Part shown: positions 1 to 5,670 of the stretch, piece after piece | How the letters are laid out: every line of letters begins with the position of its first letter | Position numbering within the stretch: position 1 is the first letter of the stretch | NCBI GenBank assembly: GCA_964522605.1 | Contig: CAZFWV010000345.1 | Span: forward strand, 1-7,274 | From: CAVZLD01 sp964522605 | GTDB lineage: Bacteria; Planctomycetota; Planctomycetia; Pirellulales; Pirellulaceae | Length of the DNA: 7,274 bases | Direction: 5' to 3' | Notes under the pieces: model-generated | What the model saw: only the letters and a program-made list of their open reading frames with translations | Databases searched by the model: none | Told to the model about the DNA's origin: nothing | Translations under genes and position numbers: made by a program

Positions 1-71
1 AATCTCTTGCGCTGTCCGAGGCGTACCCCAGAGCGAATCTCGGATGTGTCCGAAAGGAATATTGACTCTGC

Positions 72-125
72 CTCCCTTTTGGCACATTGGGGAATCTCCG
101 GATTCCCTACTCATTCCAAAGGGAG
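72..125. repeat. Nested imperfect palindrome (large hairpin)
   Basis: The outer arms are CTCCCTTTTGG (72-82) and CCAAAGGGAG (116-125), which pair over 10 bp with one bulged T. The inner arms GGGAATC (90-96) and GATTCCC (101-107) pair perfectly around a TCCG loop. The bases between the two stems (83-89 and 108-115) do not pair well. No T-run follows on either strand, so it is not a classical intrinsic terminator. It could be a dispersed palindromic repeat, a structured RNA segment or a protein-binding site. Confidence 0.55.
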
Positions 126-356
126 ACCGGGTTAGTTTCGTCGCACTGCGTTATCGTCGGTGTGCTGAGTCATCGACGACCTGCATCTCGGGACGCGGCA
201 AGCGAGCCCCGTACGTGAGTGTTACTTCTGCCGATGCCCTCCAATTGGGCATGGCGTTCCATTCTGCGGACAACCGACGAAAACCTTGCACTCTCGCGTG
301 AGTCCGATTCCACAGGTCTCATCTAAGCCAGTCGGGCCAGGGCCCCGCGCATAGAA

Positions 357-379
357 AAATCGCGATTTCCTGAATTCAG
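357..379. repeat. Two adjacent perfect palindromes
   Basis: AAATCGCGATTT (357-368) is a perfect 12-bp palindrome. One base later CTGAATTCAG (370-379) is a perfect 10-bp palindrome. They lie about 230 bp upstream of the exported-protein start codon. Paired dyads of this size can be operators for dimeric regulators, but no regulator gene or promoter here ties them to a function. Confidence 0.45.
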
Positions 380-527
380 AGAGAATTGTGAGGCGCGCCG
401 GCGGCCCTTTGCGCTAGGGAAAGGAGGGTGGCTTGCGTGTGACCGCCGCCTTCCATCGCATATTGTTGGCTGACCCAATGAGCGAGTTAAGGGCACGTGG
501 GTAAGCCGCGAAGGCAATCAAAGGTGA

Positions 528-557
528 GGCCCCGGTAAGGAATCATCACCGGTAGCC
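528..557 (+). promoter_or_regulatory. Leader hairpin upstream of the exported-protein gene
   Basis: CCGGT (532-536) pairs with ACCGG (548-552) around an 11-base loop. GGC (528-530) can pair with GCC (555-557) across a small internal loop, giving about 8 bp. A competing pairing, GGTGA (523-527) with TCACC (546-550), is also possible. It sits about 50 bases before the ATG at 607, so it may be in the mRNA leader. There is no T-run, and I could not match it to a known riboswitch. Confidence 0.3.
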
Positions 558-606
558 GGGACCAGACGATCAAGACAATCGAAAGCAGGCGTCTCGACGA
601 ACGACG

Positions 607-2313
607 ATGACCTTAGTCCCCAGGATAAGTAGCGTGTTGAGTATAAGCGGCTATCGGATCGCGTTGATTGGAGTTTTAACGCTGCATATCAGCACGGGAG
701 CCCGTGCCGCCGAGCTGCTCTCGTTTCAGGAAGCATTTGGCGCTGAGGACGTGGATCGCTTGTCTGCGTTGTCGGACGATGGACGCATCGCCGTTGGCTC
801 TTCCAAACCGGAACACCCCGCGAACGAAGTGGCTTCCATCTGGTCCCTGGACGACGGATTTGAGCTGCTGGGCCGTCTCTCGTTCGATGACGTATTGCGC
901 GACTTGAAATCGGAGCTTCAGAATAGCTGGGTTTATTGGTCCTATCCGCATGCGATGACGCCAGATGGGCAGGTTGTGGTGGGAAGAACCAACGTTGGGT
1001 CTGATTTCGGTACAAACCCCAGACTCCGGGCTCATGCGAATGGAGCCTTTCGGTGGACGCGTGAGACGGGCATGCAACCGCTTGACAATCTGGATGGATT
1101 CGAATTCTCGCACGCATCTGATGTTTCCGATGATGGATCGGTGATCGTTGGCAGGGCGATCGAAGTGGATTTGAACGAGTATGAGGAGGAGAAACCAAAT
1201 TGGCTCATTACACGAGACGTTCCCGTCGTCTGGACTGCCAATGGCGTACACCGCATTCCCTTACCTGATGGTTTCCGTGAGGGATGGGCTTTCCGCGTCT
1301 CCGGCGACGGTCGAACTGTTATTGGATCGATGGAAAGCGAGGAGGGAGATAGGCAGGGATTCGTCTGGTCGGATGAGAATGGAACTGTGGCATTCGATGC
1401 AATCAGTCAAGGCTTTCTTGCCGGGGACGTATCGAGAGATGGAAGCATCTTCGTTGGGCAATCGTCGGTCATTGATCCGGATGGTCAATCTGTGTCCACA
1501 CGAGCCACACGATGGAGCCAAGAAGACGGCCTCGTCGAGTTGTCTGGCTTCCCCGAGGCCACGATAAATAGCGCCGCGCTCCACATTTCGGCTTCAGGGG
1601 ACTTGATCTTAGGACTGTACTCTGACGGAGACTCGCATGCGTTTGTTTGGGACGAATTGAACGAGGTCCGCGACCTCGCGGAGGTTCTCGCGTCTGACTA
1701 CGGTTTGGAGGCCGACTTGTCTGATTGGCAATTAACGAGTGTTAAGGGGATCTCCGCCGATCGCCGGGTACTCTACGGGGCAGGCTCCCTTTTGGAGGCA
1801 AGTCGAAACTGGATCGCTTATCTGGACGAACCCCTGGGCCCACGGTTGGAGAATCCCGGCGACTTCGACTCGGACGGTCAGTTGACAGTTCAGGACATTG
1901 ATCGCTTAGCAAAGGCCATTCGGAGAAACTCCACGCTATCTGTTTTCGATCTGGATGCTTCCGGAGCAATCGACGCGAATGATCTTGGGTATCTAGTCCA
2001 AGACATGATCGGTACGTACTTGGGAGATGCGAACCTGGACAGCGAGTTCAACACGGGCGACCTCGTGCAGGTCTTGGAGGCCGGCGAGTACGAAACACAG
2101 CAGGAGGCTGGCTGGTCCGAAGGCGATTGGAACGGGGACGGCGTATTCGACACGGGGGATTTGGTGAAAGCGCTGGAAGGTGGTGGGTATGAGATGGGGC
2201 CACGTGAGCCCATCGCCGTGCCCGAGCCAAGTGCCGTCGCGCTGCTGATCTCGGGCGCGTTGATCGCATTCTGTCGTCGGCGGGAAAGCCCGATGTTCAC
2301 CTGTCGGATCTGA
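607..2313 (+). CDS. Exported HAF-repeat protein with dockerin-like EF-hand loops and PEP-CTERM sorting signal
   Basis: This is a 568-residue protein probably exported and processed at the cell envelope; its biochemical role is unknown. Residues 1-34 form a signal peptide: a hydrophobic stretch at about 18-30 and an Ala-Arg-Ala cleavage motif at 32-34. Residues 50-405 carry about seven degenerate HAF-type repeats of 45-55 residues (S-x-DG-xx-xVG, then AFxW, then Gxxx-L), a family often thought to form a propeller-like fold. Four calcium-loop motifs follow in two pairs: D419/D421/D423/D430, D448/D450/S452/D459, D474/N476/D478/D485 and D507/N509/D511/D518, resembling dockerin repeats. The end is a PEP-CTERM signal: VPEPS at 538-542, a hydrophobic helix to about 556, then RRR at 557-559. 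It is presumably handled by an exosortase encoded elsewhere. Nine residues (ESPMFTCRI) trail the Arg cluster, which is unusual. The ATG at 607 lacks a clear Shine-Dalgarno; an in-frame GTG at 634 follows AGGA (622-625) by 8 bases and would still leave a complete signal peptide. Confidence 0.93.
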   Translation: MTLVPRISSVLSISGYRIALIGVLTLHISTGARAAELLSFQEAFGAEDVDRLSALSDDGRIAVGSSKPEHPANEVASIWSLDDGFELLGRLSFDDVLRDLKSELQNSWVYWSYPHAMTPDGQVVVGRTNVGSDFGTNPRLRAHANGAFRWTRETGMQPLDNLDGFEFSHASDVSDDGSVIVGRAIEVDLNEYEEEKPNWLITRDVPVVWTANGVHRIPLPDGFREGWAFRVSGDGRTVIGSMESEEGDRQGFVWSDENGTVAFDAISQGFLAGDVSRDGSIFVGQSSVIDPDGQSVSTRATRWSQEDGLVELSGFPEATINSAALHISASGDLILGLYSDGDSHAFVWDELNEVRDLAEVLASDYGLEADLSDWQLTSVKGISADRRVLYGAGSLLEASRNWIAYLDEPLGPRLENPGDFDSDGQLTVQDIDRLAKAIRRNSTLSVFDLDASGAIDANDLGYLVQDMIGTYLGDANLDSEFNTGDLVQVLEAGEYETQQEAGWSEGDWNGDGVFDTGDLVKALEGGGYEMGPREPIAVPEPSAVALLISGALIAFCRRRESPMFTCRI

Positions 2314-2404
2314 GTCTCCTCGATCCCGCAAGCCGACGGATCGTGAGTCGACTTCTCGGACGAATTCGGTCGAGGACCATGCGCGGGCGCTGCGGAAGTG
2401 GCTT

Positions 2405-2431
2405 GGATGCTCCGGATGCGGCGGATGCAGC
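2405..2431. repeat. Short tandem repeat, 3 x 9 bp
   Basis: GGATGC recurs at 2405, 2414 and 2423, each followed by a three-base spacer ending in C (TCC, GGC, AGC), giving three 9-bp units. It lies outside any gene, just before the large inverted-repeat element. Confidence 0.6.
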
Positions 2432-2446
2432 CAGCATGCTTTCGAC

Positions 2447-2645
2447 TTGGAGGGGCCGAAGAGCCGGAGGGTGACGAGCAACGAGTTCCGATCGTTGAGG
2501 GGAAGACAGATTTTGGATTCGCGAGCTAAGACCCGCGAGGAACGGGGAGTCTCAGCGGATCTCCGCCGGACCGCTGGTCGCTGCCCCTCAACCCTCGGAA
2601 TTCCTTGTTCGTCACTCTGCAGTTCCTCCGCCCCTGGCCGTCCAA
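2447..2645. repeat. Element of about 200 bp with long imperfect terminal inverted repeats (MITE- or REP-like)
   Basis: The core left arm (2471-2502) and the reverse complement of the core right arm (2584-2615) match at 27 of 32 positions without gaps; shared blocks include GTGACGA, TTCCGA and GTTGAGGGG. Weaker, gapped similarity continues outward, ending in TTGGA at 2447-2451 and TCCAA at 2641-2645. An 81-base centre separates the core arms and has small inverted repeats of its own. There is no transposase frame inside, so if mobile it would depend on an enzyme elsewhere. It lies beside a tRNA gene, a common location for accessory DNA. I could not identify a target-site duplication with confidence. 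Confidence 0.6.
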
Positions 2646-2798
2646 CAGGGACTCCCCCCACAATTCTTCTGTTGACTTTTCCGGCCGCCGCGCAAGACGG
2701 CAGAAGCGGACATGCACCCGGTCACAGGTGGCGGTTCAGAAGGGGCTGCGGCGCCGAAGGCAGTCGAAGCCACCCGTTGCCCAAAGAGTAAAAGCATG

Positions 2799-2880
2799 TG
2801 GGGATGACAGGACTCGAACCTGCACGGGTCGCCCCACTAGATCCTAAGTCTAGCGCGTCTGCCAATTCCGCCACATCCCC
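2799..2880 (-). tRNA. tRNA-Leu (anticodon UAG)
   Basis: The minus strand folds into a complete class II tRNA of 82 nucleotides. The acceptor arms GGGGATG (2880-2874) and CATCCCC (2806-2800) pair over 7 bp, and the discriminator base is A at 2799. The anticodon stem CTAGA/TCTAG closes a seven-base loop CTTAGGA, which places anticodon UAG at 2846-2844, reading CUA and other CUN leucine codons. A long variable arm and a T-arm with TTCGAGT complete the fold; the variable arm and A discriminator are as expected for leucine. CCA is not encoded (the next bases are C, A, T), so the end must be added by nucleotidyltransferase. It lies 101 bases downstream of the permease stop codon on the same strand. 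A weak TACTCT at 2904-2899 could be a -10 box for its own promoter, but I see no good -35 at the right distance. Confidence 0.98.
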
Positions 2881-2948
2881 AGGGCACCGGTTGTGTGCAG
2901 AGTAACAAATGACGCACGCAAGAGAAAGGTGATCGAGGCCGCGGAACG

Positions 2949-2970
2949 GTTGATGGAGGGTTGATCGAGG
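2949..2970. repeat. 11-bp tandem duplication
   Basis: Two head-to-tail copies of GTTGATSGAGG, at 2949-2959 and 2960-2970, differ at one base (G or C). They lie in the 101-bp gap between the permease stop codon and the tRNA gene. No function is evident. Confidence 0.5.
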
Positions 2971-2981
2971 GAAAGCGACGG

Positions 2982-5216
2982 TCAAGAGCGACGGCTGATC
3001 AGGAGTAGAGGTACCGAGGTGGCCTGGGCGATCTGGGTCACGAACGGGCCGAAGAGGCGGCGGCGTCCGTCGCGCTGAGTCCCGAGAATCATCAGGTCGG
3101 TGTCGGTCGCCCGCTGCGCAATGGCCGATACGGTCGAGTCGCTGAGGACGACCTCCGTCGTCGGGTTGCCGTGACAAATGTCCCGGACCATTCGTTTCAG
3201 GGATCGCTCCACAGTCTCCCGTTGCCCGTCCGACGTCGACGAGGGAAGGACGCGAAGTGCCGTCACCTGCCGTTCGCCCCCGCGCGAAAAACTCGCCAAG
3301 ACGCGGGCGAGCAGATCGTCGTGCTGACCTCGTCCGGCGGTCGGCACGAGGATCCGACGTACGTTCGCAAGACGCCAATCGCGCGGGCTGCGGAGCACGA
3401 CCAGATCGCAATCGACCAGATTCATCAGCGAGTCGAGCGGCAGACCGGCCGTCGCGTCCGACAGCTGGCTGAGCCCCAGCAGGAGACTCTCGCATCGGTG
3501 CGCTTTGGCCACGCGGGCAATTTCCGGCCAGGGCTCGACGGCCACCGTTGCGACCGCCTCCGATCGAAGCCCCAACTCGGCCGCGGCCGCAAGCGCTTCG
3601 GCCAAGACTTCTTGTGTCCGCTGAAGCGGCTGCCGATCGATGGACAACCGCCGGGGCTCGTCCACGGCAACAACCGACAAAAGCATTACGCGGCCGACTT
3701 GCGGCGGTGCTAATGCATCGGCGACAGCAACCAGGGCGCGCGCACTGTCTGGATTGGCGATCGGCACGAGCACCAGCGGACTTCGACCGCGCATCCGCAC
3801 CAACTCGGGATCGAGCGCCGCGTGCGTGGCATCCATGATCCGCGCCCGACGCGCGAAGAGTCCGAGGAACAAACCACCGCCGCCTGCAAGCCAAGCGAGC
3901 GTCAACAGGCCCGCCGTGGGGACGGCGATTCCCTGGTAGACGGCCAACGCCAAACAGGCAACTCCCCCCAGCACAGGAACGGTCGGGAACCACGGCGTGC
4001 GAAACGGTGGCGGGTTCTCTCCACTCCGCTGGCGGACCAGAACGGCAATCCAATGGGCCAGAGCGAAGGTAATCAGGAAAATCAAACTCGCGGCCGCACC
4101 GGCCACGTTCACGTTCGAGAGCAACAGCGACACGATCACGACGATCAACGCGGTGATCACGACCGCCGCCAGAGGAATCCGCTGTGGACCACTCATTCGA
4201 GCCAATCCGCGCGGCAGGGTGCGGTCCCGCGCCATGGCCCAAGCAACGCGCGAGGCGGCAAACAGATTGGCTTGCAGGGCGGAAAGCATCGAGAGAATCC
4301 CCGCGAGCGTCACCAACCAGTAACCGAAGGAACCGAGATAGTTCCCTGCCGCGACAGCCACAACGGTTTCCGGATGTTGGCGACTCAGCCCGGTGATGTT
4401 CTGCCCCGGCGGCGTACCAACCGTCGCCATAACCAGCAGCAACGGCAGGTAGATCAGCAGAGCAAGACCCAACGACACGAGCATCGCCCGCGGAATCGTC
4501 CGTTCCGGTTGACGAACTTCTCCCGCCACGGCGGCAATCAGATCGAAGCCCTGCAGCGCGATGAAGGTGAAGCCCATCGCCCGAAACAGCCCGCCCGCCT
4601 GCTCGACAAAGAAAGGCCGCAATGCCGCACCAAGCTCCGCAGGATCCCGCATCCGCATCGCCCAAAACCCGCTGACAATCAACAGGCCAAAGACAGCCAG
4701 CTTCCCCACATTGATCCACGCACCGCCGCTCGCCGTACGCCGCGTGAGTGCCACGGTGTAAGCCAGAGTGGCCAGCAAGCCAAAGCCGCAAACCGCGGGA
4801 CGACCGATCAGCCCGGCCGGCGGTGAAGCGTCCGGCCAGATCTGGGTCAACCCCATGACGGCGAACTGACCAAAACCGAGCGCATAGAGGGCCGCAGCGA
4901 CGATCGAGGCGAACCAGACAACCCAGCCCACGGTAAAGGCCGCCTCGACCGACAGCACCTTCTTGGCGAACGTATACGTTCCGCCCGACTGCGGGAACTT
5001 CGAGGAGACTTCGGCAAAGCTAAGTGCCGTGAGCAGTGCAATCAGACCGTTCAGCGCGAACGCCAAGATCGCGCTCGGACCGGTGGCAGCAAACGCTGCT
5101 CCCGTCAGCGCCAGAATCCCACCCCCAACGATGGCACCGACCCCCACACCGGTCGCATCCATCAGTCCCAGTGTGCGATCCTGTTCGAGCGTCCGGCGGT
5201 TGGAAGCTTCCATCAT
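2982..5216 (-). CDS. APC-superfamily amino-acid permease fused to two universal stress protein domains
   Basis: A 744-residue inner-membrane transporter expected to import or exchange amino acids using the proton gradient or antiport. Residues about 18-455 are the membrane domain, roughly twelve helices. Helix 1 has the substrate-binding glycine run GAIVGGGI (27-34), and the segment around 218-244 reads F-I-A-L-Q-G-F-D...AGEVRQPERTIPRA, the helix 6 signature of cationic-amino-acid-type (CAT-like) permeases. After about residue 460 come two cytoplasmic USP domains, at about 478-609 and 617-743. The second keeps a recognisable but altered nucleotide-binding glycine pattern (G712, G717, G723, with Pro after the last Gly instead of Ser or Thr). 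The first has lost it almost completely. APC-USP fusions are known in bacteria and archaea, where the tail is thought to be regulatory. Two ATGs stand in tandem at 5216 and 5213; GGAA at 5224-5221 lies 4 bases from the first and 7 from the second, so initiation at 5213 is likelier. Substrate cannot be read from sequence; lysine or arginine is a guess from family and neighbour. Confidence 0.95.
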   Translation of the reverse strand: MMEASNRRTLEQDRTLGLMDATGVGVGAIVGGGILALTGAAFAATGPSAILAFALNGLIALLTALSFAEVSSKFPQSGGTYTFAKKVLSVEAAFTVGWVVWFASIVAAALYALGFGQFAVMGLTQIWPDASPPAGLIGRPAVCGFGLLATLAYTVALTRRTASGGAWINVGKLAVFGLLIVSGFWAMRMRDPAELGAALRPFFVEQAGGLFRAMGFTFIALQGFDLIAAVAGEVRQPERTIPRAMLVSLGLALLIYLPLLLVMATVGTPPGQNITGLSRQHPETVVAVAAGNYLGSFGYWLVTLAGILSMLSALQANLFAASRVAWAMARDRTLPRGLARMSGPQRIPLAAVVITALIVVIVSLLLSNVNVAGAAASLIFLITFALAHWIAVLVRQRSGENPPPFRTPWFPTVPVLGGVACLALAVYQGIAVPTAGLLTLAWLAGGGGLFLGLFARRARIMDATHAALDPELVRMRGRSPLVLVPIANPDSARALVAVADALAPPQVGRVMLLSVVAVDEPRRLSIDRQPLQRTQEVLAEALAAAAELGLRSEAVATVAVEPWPEIARVAKAHRCESLLLGLSQLSDATAGLPLDSLMNLVDCDLVVLRSPRDWRLANVRRILVPTAGRGQHDDLLARVLASFSRGGERQVTALRVLPSSTSDGQRETVERSLKRMVRDICHGNPTTEVVLSDSTVSAIAQRATDTDLMILGTQRDGRRRLFGPFVTQIAQATSVPLLLISRRS

Positions 5217-5279
5217 CCGTTTCCGAAATCGTCAACAGCGAATGCGATTCCCAGTCTTGTCTCAGACGCCACGGTCAAC

Positions 5280-5320
5280 GTAGGCCGACTCGTCTCAAGT
5301 CGGCCTACAGTCTTGAGACG
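5280..5320. promoter_or_regulatory. Two overlapping, mutually exclusive hairpins in the permease leader region
   Basis: GTAGGCCGACT (5280-5290) and AGTCGGCCTAC (5298-5308) form a perfect 11-bp stem around a 7-base loop. CGTCTCAAG (5291-5299), which includes that loop, is also perfectly complementary to CTTGAGACG (5312-5320), giving a 9-bp alternative stem. The two folds cannot coexist. On the minus strand they would lie in the permease leader, 64-104 bases before the start codon. This layout recalls attenuators, but no T-run follows either stem. A related copy, CAGTCTTG + TCTC + AGACG (5252-5268), matches CAGTCTTGAGACG (5308-5320) apart from four inserted bases. It may instead be a copy of a dispersed palindromic repeat. 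Confidence 0.5.
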
Positions 5321-5658
5321 GAGCCTGGGATTCGATGGGTTTGAGGGTCGCTTGACCAAGTGTCTTCGTCAAGGGGGGCCTTCGTACGATCAGCTCGAGA
5401 CGAACGAACAACCGACGCCAAGCTGTTGGCGGAACGACCAGTTTCTTTCGGCAAGCGTTTTTTTCGAACTTTGCTGCTGTCGATTTGGCACCGAAGATCG
5501 GTGAAACGTGTCGACCGGAAAATTTGCAGGTCCCGGGCAAAATCCCGCTTGATCTTTACACGACTTTTGGTTCAATACTGCGCGCTGCGATGCAACGGTT
5601 TGAATTCCGTCGAAGAGTCGGCCGCTCAAACCACGATGGATCGCCCATTGATTCCTCC

Positions 5659-5663
5659 AGGAG
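5659..5663 (+). promoter_or_regulatory. Ribosome binding site of kamA
   Basis: AGGAG lies 7 bases before the ATG at 5671. It is the best Shine-Dalgarno match in the window and the main reason for choosing this start over the upstream TTG at 5485 or the downstream in-frame TTGs at 5926 and 5944, none of which has such a site. Confidence 0.7.
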
Positions 5664-5670
5664 CCTCCGC

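Larger units (their letters stand above)
1..606. other. Non-coding region upstream of the PEP-CTERM gene
   Basis: I see no convincing gene here. The only open frame of note on the plus strand (44-301, 85 codons) has no ribosome binding site, domain or hydrophobic segment that I recognise, and its reading is rich in Arg, Ser and Cys as chance frames are in GC-rich DNA. The stretch does hold structure: a nested imperfect palindrome at 72-125, two perfect palindromes side by side at 357-379, and a hairpin at 528-557 about 50 bases before the next start codon. The last part is presumably promoter and leader of the exported-protein gene, but I could not pick a convincing -35/-10 pair. Confidence 0.6.
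2314..2798. other. Non-coding region with repeats between the PEP-CTERM gene and tRNA-Leu
   Basis: No gene is supported in these 485 bases. Several frames stay open on both strands, but they run across an inverted-repeat element and look like by-products of it. A 6-bp hairpin, CGATCC (2321-2326) with GGATCG (2338-2343), lies 8 bases after the upstream stop codon. It has no T-run, so it is at best a weak terminator. A 9-bp tandem repeat (2405-2431) and a long imperfect inverted repeat (2447-2645) fill the middle. About 150 bases of unremarkable sequence then lead to the 3' end of the tRNA gene; I see no clear terminator for the tRNA there. Confidence 0.6.
5217..5670. other. Divergent intergenic region between the permease and kamA
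   Basis: These 454 bases separate two genes transcribed away from each other, so both promoters should lie here. A pair of overlapping hairpins (5280-5320) sits nearest the permease. Smaller inverted repeats follow: CTTGAC (5351-5356) with GTCAAG (5368-5373), and CGCCAA (5416-5421) with TTGGCG (5426-5431). A run of seven T at 5458-5464 is too far from that last hairpin to make a terminator. A possible but weak promoter for kamA is TTGATC followed after 17 bases by TCAATA, within about 5549-5577. An open frame extends upstream from kamA to a TTG at 5485, but 5485-5670 does not look coding. Confidence 0.6.

Noticed and set aside
44..301. Plus-strand open frame of 85 codons
   Set aside because: No Shine-Dalgarno, no recognisable domain, and it runs straight through the 72-125 palindrome.
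495..570. Possible cyclic-di-GMP-I (GEMM) riboswitch before the PEP-CTERM gene
   Set aside because: There is a hairpin and a GGTAGCCGGG stretch that loosely recall the class, but the conserved GGGCAAACC and GCAAAGCC boxes are not present in the right order. A covariance search with Rfam RF01051 would decide.
1993..2661. Minus-strand open frame of 222 codons
   Set aside because: It is antisense to the EF-hand and PEP-CTERM part of the exported protein and continues into the inverted-repeat element; no domain is visible.
2447..2791. Short frames across the inverted-repeat element on both strands
   Set aside because: The two arms translate to similar peptides only because they are the same DNA repeat; there is no start signal or domain.
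2722..4791. Minus-strand open frame of 689 codons overlapping the permease and the tRNA
   Set aside because: It lies in another frame of the permease and runs through the tRNA gene. Its translation is rich in Arg, Gly, Ala and Cys with no domain, as expected of a shadow frame in GC-rich DNA.
3822..4826. Plus-strand open frame of 334 codons antisense to the permease
   Set aside because: It is very rich in Arg, Gln, Asn and His, has no ribosome binding site or domain, and lies opposite well-conserved membrane helices.
5416..5464. Intrinsic terminator formed by the CGCCAA/TTGGCG hairpin and the T-run
   Set aside because: The hairpin ends at 5431 and the seven T start at 5458, far too distant to act together.
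5485..5670. Upstream extension of KamA to a TTG codon
   Set aside because: There is no ribosome binding site at the TTG, while AGGAG stands 7 bases before the ATG at 5671.
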